From IMG/VR virus record IMGVR_UViG_3300025543_000207, positions 1 to 24,448 of that record: DNA of 24,448 nucleotides. One strand, given 5' to 3'. This document shows, piece after piece, positions 7,399 through 16,300 of this stretch (position 1 is its first letter; every line of letters begins with the position of its first letter). Source of the stretch: a virus. The notes beneath the pieces are model-generated. The model saw nothing but the letters and a program-made list of their open reading frames with translations, searched no databases and had not been told where the DNA came from. A program made the translations under genes and the position numbers.

Positions 7399-8535
7399 AT
7401 GGAAGAAAATGAAAACGTAGTTGAAGAGACTACACAAAAAACAACTATGGTTGATGAAAGTAAATTTGAAACCGCTGGAGACGATAGCGTTATTAAAGTT
7501 GATTTAAGTAAGCCTGTTGTTGTAGAAGATGAAAATCAAGAAGAAGTAGTAGTCGCGGCAACAGACGAACCAACAGAAGCGTTGAAAGAGTTAGTTGAAG
7601 AAGCAACACAGGCAGAAGATGCTGTTAAAGGTGATCAACCCGTTATTGAAGAAGTAACTGATGAAGTTGAGCAAGAGACTGTAGAAGAAGCTATAGCTGA
7701 AGCAGAGGCTACAGGAAAGCCGCTACCAGAAAATATCCAAAAGTTAGTTGACTTTATGGAAGAAACTGGAGGAGATATAAACGACTACGTTAGACTTAAC
7801 AAAGACTATAGCCAGATGGATGGTGACGAGGCTTTGAAAGAGTATTATAAATTAACTAAACCTCATCTTGACGCAGAAGAAAGGGCGTTTTTATTAAACG
7901 AAAACTTTTCTTACGACGAAGACGTAGATGATGAAAGAGATATAAGAAAAAAGAAAATCGCTTACAAAGAGCAAGTTGCCGAAGCGAAAGCCTATTTAGA
8001 CGGGCAAAAGTCTAAGTATTACAATGAGATTAAAGCTGGTTCAAAGCTAACTGCAGAACAGCAGAAAGCTGTGGATTTCTTTAATCGATATAACAAGGAA
8101 TCAGAAGCTAGCAAAACGCTACAATCTACATTTCTTAAAAAGACTGATTCAGTCTTCACTGATAATTTCAAAGGTTTTGAATATAACGTTGGTGAAAAGA
8201 AATATAGATTTAATGTAAAAGATGCTGCAAAGGTAAAAGAAACCCAAAGTGACATTAACAACTTTGTCAAAAAGTTTTTGAACGAAGACGGAACAATGTC
8301 AGATGCTAAAGGTTATCATAAAGCTTTGTACTCGGCAATGAACTCTGATGCTATAGCTCAACACTTCTACGAGCAAGGTAGAGCAGACGCTTTAAAACAA
8401 AGTGTAGCTAAATCTAAAAACGTAGATATGACGCCACGACAAAATCATAAAGAATTTGAAGCTGGCGGCGTAAAGGTTAGAGTTTTAGGGGATGATTCTT
8501 CTGATTTTAAGTTTAAAATTAAAAACAGAAAATAA
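7399..8535 (+). CDS. Capsid scaffolding protein (inferred from position and composition)
   Basis: A 378-residue protein between portal and major capsid protein, the usual slot of the scaffold that directs shell assembly and then leaves. The first 110 residues are very acidic and low-complexity (runs of Glu, Val and Thr). Then come helical charged segments (EEAIAEAEATGKPLPENIQK, YKEQVAEAKAYLDGQKSKYY) and a Lys-rich C-terminus ending FKFKIKNRK. Acidic N-terminus, helical middle and basic C-terminus is the classic scaffold layout, where the basic tail binds capsid subunits. There is no membrane segment or catalytic motif. Residues 23-31 (FETAGDDSV) repeat a motif of the portal C-terminus. The sequence alone does not prove function; an internal head protein is the alternative. 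Confidence 0.7.
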   Translation: MEENENVVEETTQKTTMVDESKFETAGDDSVIKVDLSKPVVVEDENQEEVVVAATDEPTEALKELVEEATQAEDAVKGDQPVIEEVTDEVEQETVEEAIAEAEATGKPLPENIQKLVDFMEETGGDINDYVRLNKDYSQMDGDEALKEYYKLTKPHLDAEERAFLLNENFSYDEDVDDERDIRKKKIAYKEQVAEAKAYLDGQKSKYYNEIKAGSKLTAEQQKAVDFFNRYNKESEASKTLQSTFLKKTDSVFTDNFKGFEYNVGEKKYRFNVKDAAKVKETQSDINNFVKKFLNEDGTMSDAKGYHKALYSAMNSDAIAQHFYEQGRADALKQSVAKSKNVDMTPRQNHKEFEAGGVKVRVLGDDSSDFKFKIKNRK

Positions 8536-8564
8536 TTTATTAACCCATTTAAAACTATAAAAAA

Positions 8565-10058
8565 ATGGCAATTACTAATGGAACGTTATTAAACAGTGTG
8601 CCTTCTGCAAGAAAGCAAACATTGTCTACTAACTACTTAGACCTATCATCAAGCGACAACGCAGGTTGGGGTCAACAATATGTACCAGATCTTATGGAGA
8701 AAGAAGCTGAAGTTTTCGGACCAAGAACAATTTCAGGTTTTCTTTCGCAAGTAGGAGCTGAAGAGGCTATGACAGCTGATCAAGTTGTATGGTCTGAGCA
8801 GTCAAGATTACATTTATCTTACAAGTGTGATATTGACGCAAATAACGTTATTACTATCCAGTGCGACATTGACGAAAATGATTTCGCTGCTGATGGGTTA
8901 TTAACTCACGGTGTTAGATTGAACGATACTGTTATCGTAGCTGCTCCAACAGGAGTATTTAAAGGTTTAGTTACAGCTATTGGAACTGGCGCTACTGCTG
9001 GTGACATTACTGTTGCAACTTACGATGGTAGTACTATCCCAACTTCAGGTAACACTGCTGACAAAGGAACTATCCTTTTAGTTTACGGATCTGAGTTCGT
9101 GAAAGGCGTTGGTTACAACAACAAAGGTGGTACTCACTCTGATAGTAGAGGCGCTAACGAGCCAACCTTCAAGTCGTTTACTAACAAGCCTATCATTATG
9201 AAAGACTACTACGAAGTATCTGGATCAGATGCGTCTCGTATTGGTTGGGTAGAGGTTTCTACTGAAGGCGGACAAGGCGGATATTTATGGTATCTAAAAG
9301 CTGAGTCTGACACAAGAGCTCGTTTCACTGACTACGTTGAAATGGCTATGTTAGAGTCTGAAATAGGTTTAGATTCAACTGCTGAGTCTACTGTTGATGA
9401 CACTCTTTACGGAGCTGACGGTGGTGAAAAAGTTGGTACTGAAGGTTTATTTGCTGCTATTGAAAGTAGAGGTAACGTAACCTCTGGTATTAACGGAGTT
9501 AACGCTGCTACTGATTTAGCTGAATTTGATGCTATCTTAGCTGAATTTGACAAGCAAGGTGCTATTGAAGAAAACATGTTATTTGTTAACCGTGCTTCTA
9601 GCTTGGCTATCGATGATATGCTAGCTTCTATGAATTCTTACGGTGCTGGTGGTACATCTTACGGTGTATTTGACAACTCTGAAGATATGGCATTAAACTT
9701 AGGCTTTTCTGGTTTCCGTAGAGGATCTTATGACTTCTATAAGTCTGACTTCCGTTACTTAAATGATTTAGCTACTCGTGGCGGTATTAATGCTGTTGCA
9801 GGATCTAACGCTATTCGTGGAGTCATTATTCCTGCTGGTTCTTCATCTGTATATGATCAAACCGTTGGTGCTTCTATTAAGCGTCCGTTCTTACACGTGC
9901 GTTATAGAGCTTCTCAAACTGATGATCGTAGAATGAAGACTTGGACTACTGGTTCAGTTGGAGCTGCTACATCTGCTTTAGATGCAATGCAACTACATTT
10001 CTTAACTGAAAGATGCTTGATCACTCAAGGTGCAAACAACTTTATGTTATTGAAATAA
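8565..10058 (+). CDS. Major capsid protein, crAss-like HK97 fold
   Basis: The main shell protein (497 residues), inferred to have the HK97 fold. The sequence PTFKSFTNKPIIMKDYYEVS, then SDASRIGWVEVSTEGGQGGY and LWYLKAESDTRARFTDYVEM is the crAss-like capsid signature. The N-terminal part (LMEKEAEVFGPRTISGFLSQ) fits the N-arm and long-helix entry. Residues about 110-180 are a Gly/Thr/Ala-rich beta insertion (LNDTVIVAAPTGVFKG, GDITVATYDGSTIP) likely exposed on the capsid surface. Codon use differs from its neighbours: by hand count about 10 of 21 arginines are CGT, where other genes use almost only AGA, and C-ending codons (TAC, AAC, TTC, ATC) are frequent, as expected for the most highly expressed gene. 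It is followed by a strong terminator hairpin. The start is ATGGC after an A-rich, Shine-Dalgarno-free leader. Confidence 0.9.
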   Translation: MAITNGTLLNSVPSARKQTLSTNYLDLSSSDNAGWGQQYVPDLMEKEAEVFGPRTISGFLSQVGAEEAMTADQVVWSEQSRLHLSYKCDIDANNVITIQCDIDENDFAADGLLTHGVRLNDTVIVAAPTGVFKGLVTAIGTGATAGDITVATYDGSTIPTSGNTADKGTILLVYGSEFVKGVGYNNKGGTHSDSRGANEPTFKSFTNKPIIMKDYYEVSGSDASRIGWVEVSTEGGQGGYLWYLKAESDTRARFTDYVEMAMLESEIGLDSTAESTVDDTLYGADGGEKVGTEGLFAAIESRGNVTSGINGVNAATDLAEFDAILAEFDKQGAIEENMLFVNRASSLAIDDMLASMNSYGAGGTSYGVFDNSEDMALNLGFSGFRRGSYDFYKSDFRYLNDLATRGGINAVAGSNAIRGVIIPAGSSSVYDQTVGASIKRPFLHVRYRASQTDDRRMKTWTTGSVGAATSALDAMQLHFLTERCLITQGANNFMLLK

Positions 10059-10066
10059 CATTATTA

Positions 10067-10092
10067 AAAGTCGGGACTTCGGTCCCGGCTTT
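10067..10092 (+). terminator. Strong UUCG-loop hairpin terminator after the capsid gene
   Basis: An 11-pair stem with one G-U pair closes a TTCG tetraloop: AAAGTCGGGAC (10067-10077), loop 10078-10081, GTCCCGGCTTT (10082-10092). It is followed by T-rich sequence (TTATTTATTAATTTTTATT). It lies 8 bases after the capsid stop. It should act as an intrinsic or partial terminator, or as a 3' stabiliser of the very abundant capsid mRNA. It is the most GC-rich spot in an AT-rich region. Confidence 0.85.
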
Positions 10093-10093
10093 A

Positions 10094-10121
10094 TTTATTA
10101 ATTTTTATTATATATTATATC
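10094..10121 (+). promoter_or_regulatory. A/T-only leader, type A, after the capsid terminator
   Basis: Almost only A and T (a single C just before the ATG), beginning TTTATTAATTTTT and ending TATATTATATC, matching the leader of the scaffold gene. Its place directly after a terminator suggests a promoter that restarts transcription for the connector and tail genes, but its 5' part also serves as the terminator's T-rich tail. No bacterial -10/-35 pair can be assigned with confidence. Confidence 0.4.
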
Positions 10122-10958
10122 ATGGCAAAAAAACAAACAACAAAGGCTGAAGTAGAACAACCAAAAGAAAACACTACAGTCGAACTAGATAACCTAATGC
10201 GTTATGAAAAACCAGGAAAGGATAAAGTTAAACCAACTTGGGAAATAAAAGACAGAGTTTATAAACTTAAAGGCAGAAAGAAGCCTATATCTAGAATGAT
10301 AAAGTCTGCTGGAATATATTGGTTTGACGAAGAAAAAGGTTATGAAAGAGAACTTAAATATTGTCAAAACCAAAGAACACCTTTTGTTGACGAAATGACA
10401 GGTGACCAAAGATTGGAGCATATTGTTTTTAGAAACGGAAGCTTATTTGTAGAAAAATCTAAAACAACATTGCAAAAACTTTTATCTTTGTATCATCCGG
10501 ATAGAGACAAAATATTTGAAGAGCTTGACCCAGTTAAAAATGCCGCTCAAGATATAGAGATATTAGAGTTAGAGGCAGACGCAATATTGATGGCTAGACA
10601 GTTAGATATTGATATGGCTGAAGCTATAATGAGAGTAGAGAAAGGGTCTGAAGTATCTCAGATGAGTTCTAAAGAACTTAAACGAGATCTATTAGTATTT
10701 GCGCGAAATAACCCTGTCTTGTTCTTAGAATTAGCTAATGACGATAACGTGCAGCTCAGAAACTTTGGTATTAAAGCTGTAGAAGAAGGAATTATTAAAC
10801 TATCTGCCGATCAACGTAATTTTATGTGGGGATCTAATGATAGAAAAATAATGACTGTACCGTTTGACGAACACCCATATACTGCGTTAGCACATTGGTT
10901 TAAAACTGATGAAGGTATGGAGATTTATTCAAACATAGAAAAGCGTTTAAACGCGTAA
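10122..10958 (+). CDS. Conserved-looking phage protein of unknown function downstream of the capsid gene
   Basis: A 278-residue soluble protein. The N-terminal 45 residues are Lys/Glu-rich (MAKKQTTKAEVEQPKENT). Residues about 46-130 include the basic segment YKLKGRKKPISRMIKSAGIY and FRNGSLFVEKSKTTLQKLLS. The C-terminal half is helical (ILELEADAILMARQLDIDMA, ELKRDLLVFARNNPVLFLEL) and ends FDEHPYTALAHWFKTDEGME. I recognise the type from uncultured marine phage contigs but know of no assigned function. Position between capsid and ring proteins suggests a head-completion, auxiliary capsid or assembly role. It is the only gene here flanked on both sides by UUCG hairpins, so its mRNA dosage may be set separately from the genes around it. 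Confidence 0.7.
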   Translation: MAKKQTTKAEVEQPKENTTVELDNLMRYEKPGKDKVKPTWEIKDRVYKLKGRKKPISRMIKSAGIYWFDEEKGYERELKYCQNQRTPFVDEMTGDQRLEHIVFRNGSLFVEKSKTTLQKLLSLYHPDRDKIFEELDPVKNAAQDIEILELEADAILMARQLDIDMAEAIMRVEKGSEVSQMSSKELKRDLLVFARNNPVLFLELANDDNVQLRNFGIKAVEEGIIKLSADQRNFMWGSNDRKIMTVPFDEHPYTALAHWFKTDEGMEIYSNIEKRLNA

Positions 10959-10973
10959 CTATCCCTATAGTAG

Positions 10974-10999
10974 AGCAGCCACTCTTCGGGGTGGTTGCT
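10974..10999 (+). terminator. Second UUCG-loop hairpin, terminator-like but without a T-tract
   Basis: An 11-pair stem with two G-U pairs around a TTCG loop: AGCAGCCACTC (10974-10984), loop 10985-10988, GGGTGGTTGCT (10989-10999). It starts 16 bases after the stop of the preceding gene. The following bases are TAACTATAAAAA, so the run of T needed for a standard intrinsic terminator is missing on this strand, and none is seen on the other strand either. It may be a weak terminator or an mRNA processing or stability hairpin. Confidence 0.65.
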
Positions 11000-11020
11000 T
11001 AACTATAAAAATAAAACATA

Positions 11021-11737
11021 ATGGCAATAAGTGTAGACACAGTATATCAAACAGTATTGGCGCTAGCCAACAAAGAGCAAGGAGGATATATAACACCTCA
11101 AGAATTTAACTTATTTGCTAACCATGCTCAATCAGAAATATTTGAGCAATACTTTTACGATCTTAATCAATTTAAAAGAGGTAGAGGTAGCGACGATAAT
11201 GAGTCTGACATGGTTTCTTTACTAGAAGATAAAATAGCTATATTCAGCTCAACATCAACACTTTCAAATCAAGATCCAGAAGCAGGTAACTCAAAATTTG
11301 AATTACCTAATAATTTCTATAGATTAATAGATGTTAGAACAGGCAGCTCTCACAGCAATGTTCAAATAAACAAGCTTTCAAGAAAAGACTTTTGGGAATA
11401 CAATCAAGGCCCACTTACTAAAGGAACTTTAAGTAGACCTAATTGTTACTTGCATCAAGACGGTATTGTTTGGGTAAATCCTGATTTAATAGAAGAAATT
11501 TGGGTAAACTATATTAGAAAACCTAAGGTTCCTAAATGGACGTATGTTGTTATTAACGAAAAAGCTTTGTGGAACCCTATAGCTTCAGACAAGCAAGACT
11601 TTGAACTGCACGATTCAGAGCAACACAACTTAGTTGTTAAAATATTAAAGCTTGCAGGTGTTTCTATAAAAGACTACAACTTAGCTCAAGCCGCAGGTCA
11701 AAATGAAGTTCAAAATATTCAACAACAAAAATCTTAA
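11021..11737 (+). CDS. Head-to-tail ring (adaptor) protein, probable
   Basis: A 238-residue protein with a helical N-terminus (MAISVDTVYQTVLALANKEQ, then YITPQEFNLFANHAQSEIFE), a central beta part (FELPNNFYRLIDVRT, KLSRKDFWEYNQGPLTKGTL) and a final helix (LVVKILKLAGVSIKDYNLAQ). The 'QSEIFEQYFYDLN ... LPNNFYRL' layout is that of phage connector or tail-tubular-like proteins that stack under the portal. In crAss-like phages, ring proteins are encoded just upstream of the muzzle, as here. The start is ATGGC after the second hairpin, with no Shine-Dalgarno sequence. The ring assignment is an inference from layout, size and motif memory. Confidence 0.6.
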   Translation: MAISVDTVYQTVLALANKEQGGYITPQEFNLFANHAQSEIFEQYFYDLNQFKRGRGSDDNESDMVSLLEDKIAIFSSTSTLSNQDPEAGNSKFELPNNFYRLIDVRTGSSHSNVQINKLSRKDFWEYNQGPLTKGTLSRPNCYLHQDGIVWVNPDLIEEIWVNYIRKPKVPKWTYVVINEKALWNPIASDKQDFELHDSEQHNLVVKILKLAGVSIKDYNLAQAAGQNEVQNIQQQKS

Positions 11738-11741
11738 GTAA

Positions 11742-13298
11742 ATGGGTTTAATAAACAAAACTGATAAACAGTATTACGATGGCAACGAGTTAGGTAGCTA
11801 TCAGTTCGTGTCACTAGACGACGTTATATCTCAATTTATGGCTGTTTATGTTGGAGATGAAAAAATAATAAATAAAGTAAGTAGATCTGACGTAAGCTTT
11901 TGGGCGCAACGTGCTTTAGCTGAACTTTCTTTTGATACTTTAAAATCTGTTAAGTCTCAACAAATTGAAATTCCACCAAGTTTAACAATGCGTCTTCCTA
12001 AAGACTACGTTAACTATACTCACTTAAGCTATGTAGACGAGTCTGGAATTAAACATCCTTTATATCCAACAAGAGATACGTCTAATCCTTTTCAAATACT
12101 TCAAGACGAAAATAAAGATTACGTTTATAATGAAGAAATATCTTCCGGGGTAAATTTAGACGATGCTAAAGGTTGGAACTTTACTGCTGAAGGAATGCAA
12201 GGTGTTAAAACTGGTGGAAAACTTACTTTTGGATCCGCCGCTAACACACTTAAAATAAGTCAAAGCCCTAGAAACAGACAAGTTGACAGTGTAGAAGGGT
12301 TTGTTGTTTCTGGTTATTACGAAATTGATGTTTCAATGTTTGAAGAAGCTCTTTTCTCAGCTTCAGCTTCAACAGTAAGCGGCGGCACTCAAACTATCAC
12401 GCAAGAAGACGTAGACAATTTAGCTTTAAATGGAACCAAAGTTCAAGGTGTAGTTCCTTATGTAAGTACAGCTGGAGACTACAGTACGCCAGCTACTACT
12501 ATTAGGGTTGGATTAAGTACTAGCATACCAGAAAATAATGTTAGAATGACAGAGTGGAGAGGGCAGACAGCCACTACCAACCTAGATCCTGATTATTTTG
12601 ATATTGGGTATCTTGAATGGTCCAACGGTGAGTCGGGTGAAAAAACTTTAAACACTAGCATTGACTTTACGCAAATACAAGGTAGTGTTTACTTAACCAT
12701 TATAGCCATCGCGCCATGGACTGATACTGATAGTCCAGTAGATACTTTAAGTCAAATACTAAAAGTAGAATCTACAGTGTCTAACATACTTATAGAATCT
12801 GCTAAATCAATAGGTTTGTTAGATCAAAGTTTAGTAGAAGAATCATCCACGTTTACAAACTATAAAAAAGCACGTTTAAGCGAAAAAGTAATAGATGACG
12901 ACTATATAGACGATACGTATTGGCCTAACGAAGGCGAGAGATATGGTACAGATCCAGTTAGAGCACAAGTAAATGGGTTTTTCTATATAGACGAAAGAAT
13001 AGGTAAAATAAACTTTAGCTCTAATATTTCTGGAAAAACTGTAATCTTAGACTACATAAGTGATAGTCTTGGAACTGATGAAGAAATGCAAGTGCATAAG
13101 TTTGCAGAAGAAGCTTTATACAAGTGGATAACCTATGGTGTTTTATCTACTAAGTCTAATATTCCTGAAATGATAGTAAGGCGCGCGAAAAAAGAAAAAT
13201 TTGCAGCTACTAGACAAGCTAAGTTAAGATTATCAAACATTAAATTAGGCGAGATGATCCAGTTATTAAGAGGAAAGTCTAAACAAATAAAACACTAA
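11742..13298 (+). CDS. Tail ring/tubular protein with a large central insertion
   Basis: A 518-residue protein with conserved ends. Residues about 50-130 hold SRSDVSFWAQRALAELSFDT, then VKSQQIEIPPSLTMRLPKDY and HPLYPTRDTSNPFQ. Residues about 360-518 hold VRAQVNGFFYIDERIGKINF, TVILDYISDSLGTDEEMQVH, then KFAEEALYKWITYGVLSTK and the ending RLSNIKLGEMIQLLRGKSKQ. These ends match tail ring/tubular proteins encoded before the muzzle in marine crAss-like phages (from memory). Between them, residues about 131-358 form a beta-rich region resembling carbohydrate-binding sandwich domains (GWNFTAEGMQGVKTGGKLTF near its start, LTIIAIAPW near its end). It lies 4 bases after the preceding ring gene and 3 bases before the muzzle, in one operon. 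Confidence 0.65.
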   Translation: MGLINKTDKQYYDGNELGSYQFVSLDDVISQFMAVYVGDEKIINKVSRSDVSFWAQRALAELSFDTLKSVKSQQIEIPPSLTMRLPKDYVNYTHLSYVDESGIKHPLYPTRDTSNPFQILQDENKDYVYNEEISSGVNLDDAKGWNFTAEGMQGVKTGGKLTFGSAANTLKISQSPRNRQVDSVEGFVVSGYYEIDVSMFEEALFSASASTVSGGTQTITQEDVDNLALNGTKVQGVVPYVSTAGDYSTPATTIRVGLSTSIPENNVRMTEWRGQTATTNLDPDYFDIGYLEWSNGESGEKTLNTSIDFTQIQGSVYLTIIAIAPWTDTDSPVDTLSQILKVESTVSNILIESAKSIGLLDQSLVEESSTFTNYKKARLSEKVIDDDYIDDTYWPNEGERYGTDPVRAQVNGFFYIDERIGKINFSSNISGKTVILDYISDSLGTDEEMQVHKFAEEALYKWITYGVLSTKSNIPEMIVRRAKKEKFAATRQAKLRLSNIKLGEMIQLLRGKSKQIKH

Positions 13299-13301
13299 TA
13301 A

Positions 13302-16300
13302 ATGGCGGAGATCAAAAACACTTTTAGTCAAGGTAAAATGAATAAAGACCTTGACGAAAGACTTATACCTAATGGACAATATAGAGACGCTTTAAACGTT
13401 GAAATAACTTCTGATGGCGAGTCTGCTGAAACAGGTAGTGCTGGCACAATATCTAATATAAAAGGAAATATACCTTTAGAGAATGTTGTGCCGAGCGATA
13501 AATGTGTTTGCGTAGGAAGTGTTGCTGATGAAAAAAATAATAAACTTTATTGGTTTATTAAATGTCAAGGATTCCCTCAGGTTGGAGACACAGCGTTTCC
13601 TAATAGAGATGCTATAATTGAATATGATACCGTATCAAAAGAATCTACTTTTCTTATTACTGATCTTAGAAGCACTTACACTAATAGCCTTGGAAGTACA
13701 GTTAAGCCTATATTAAATTTTTCTGGAAAAAAAATAACAGCAATAAGTATAATAGATCAATATTTAGTGTGGTCTGATGGCGAAACAGAGCCTAAAAAAA
13801 TAAATATTGAAAAAGCTAGAGAGGCTACGATTAAAGAAAACAAGGGTATAAATGGAAGAGGATCTATAAGTCATCATTCATATTTATATGTTGATGGCAT
13901 TGGCACTGGCCAGTATTTGCAAGAAGAAAATATAACTGTAATAAAAAAGAAGCCATTATCAGCGCCTAGATACAGCATTGTAAGCGCTAAAAATAAACAG
14001 TACGACCCAAATCTTAGCCCTATACTTCGTAAAGAGGCTATATTTGAAAAAATATTTCCTAGATTTTGTTTGCGATATAAGTACCAAGACGGAGAATATT
14101 CTGCTTTTGGTCCTTGGACAAATGTCATATTTAACCCTGAGTTTGTCGGCGACTATTCTGTAATAAACGCTTATACAGCAAAAGAGCCTTACAACGCCGC
14201 AATGGTTAACACTATAAGTAAAATAAACTTTTACGGTTTAGTTACTCCAGACATGCCTAAAGATGTTGTGCAAATAGATATTCTTTATAAGCAGGAAAAT
14301 TCTACCGTAGTTCATAATGTAGGTAGCATTAAAAACACGGATTCAGAGTGGTTTGAAGATGGCAACTGGTTTAAGTTAGAGGGCTTGGCGAATTACGACG
14401 CTTACAATCCTACAACAAAAGGTGTTTTTACTGTAGATACAGAAAATATACATGCTGCTTTACCTGAAAATCAATTTTTAAGAGTGTGGGATGCTGTTCC
14501 AAGAAAAGCTCAAGCACAAGAAGTGATTGGAAACAGGTTAGTTTTCGCTAATTATACAGAGGGCTATGATATGGTTTTCAACAACTCTGATTTTAAGCCA
14601 AAAGTTCTTGGATCTTTTGAGCCAAGACAAGTGGAAGCTGAAATTTTTAGAGATACTGGCGCTTTTGGAACATCATTTAATTTGAGCGTTCTTGAAGGTA
14701 CTTATGTGCAAACTTTAGAAACTTACGCGACGCCTGGCGTTGAAGAAGAAAATGATGCCGTAAGTTCTTATGTGTACGTTAATACTATAGATCCTTCTAG
14801 TCCATTATCGTATAGTTATGCTGGATATAGAGGAGCTGGTTTACCAACCTTAAAGTCTCAAAGAGATTACCAATTAGGTGTTGTTTTTGGGGACGAATAT
14901 GGTAGAGAAACTCCTGTGTTTACATCTGATTTAGCTACAATTAAAGTTCCTTGGGAAGGAACGTATGGTAAATCTGCTAGCACTTCTTTAAGCATAACGG
15001 CATCTTTAGGTAATACACCGCCTAGCTGGGCTAGCTACTACAAGTTTTATATAAAACAATCGTCAGGAGAATATCACAATATGGTTATGGATAAAATCTA
15101 TAGACCAGCTCTTAGTTATCCAGATGATGATAAAAATTTAGACCACGTTTGGGCTTCTTTCGCTTCTTCAGACAGAAATAAAGTTGAAGTTGGTGATTTT
15201 ATAACTATAAAGAAAATAGTAAACCAGCTCGCTACTCAAATAGAAAAAGAAAATAAATATAAAATACTGGACATTTCAAATGAAATGCCAGAATCTATAG
15301 CTTATGAGTATAATAATTTAGGTAATTTTGATAATGTTGGAGATTCTCTTACAGACGAAGAAACAGGCTCTAATAATCCTATATTTCCTAGTAATCCTGC
15401 GTCAAACGAAGATTCAAGAATAGATAGAATTACGGACACTATAGAAATAGACAAAATTAATTGGCTTAATAGAGGTGGATCTGCTTTAACTAAAGAAGCA
15501 ATAGACGACTATACGGAATTTAACCCAGATATTTACATATCTTGGAAAAGAAAAACCTCTAATGCTTCAGTTCATTCAAATAGATACAAAGTAACTAGCG
15601 TAACGTTTAAGAGTAATAAATATTTATTAAAACTATCTAGCTTTATTAAAGAAGAAGATGCTAAAATTGCGGCTAATAATAGTAGCGACTTAACTGTTGC
15701 TAGCGCTGTTTTAGGCGGTTCTTTAACCACAGATCTACTTACCTTTAGAGTAGAAAAAAAGCAAAAGAAGACTAAAGAATCTTTTGACGGGCGATTTTTT
15801 ATAAAAATAGCTTCAGATTATGTTTTACAAACTTATCTTCTTAGTGAGTTTTCTGAAACAAACACAGATTACTATATTGGAGGATCTCAAAAATTATTTT
15901 ATTTAGCTGACGAAGCGGTTACAGATTACAATGCTCAAAATGGTATTGTTAATTCTGAAAACTCTGGTGAAATAACAAGTTATCACGACGATGCTGATGT
16001 AAGTAGTCCTAGCGATATTCACTCTGGAGGTTCTTTAACAAATCTTAAATCAGAGTGGCAAAGCTTAATGGACGATCCAAATTTTGGTTGGAGAAAAACT
16101 GGCTCTTCTAGCGCTAGTGGTAATGGTGGCTTTTTTATTGACGCGATGTATTTTGCAGCTGTCAACAGTGATCAACAAAATTATTACGCAAAGTACTCAG
16201 GTCAAGGTTGGACTGGTAATCCAAGAACATATTATCCTGAAATAGAGTGGGGTAGAGTTATAGATTATAATACTAGTGATACCGACGCACCGGATCTTGA

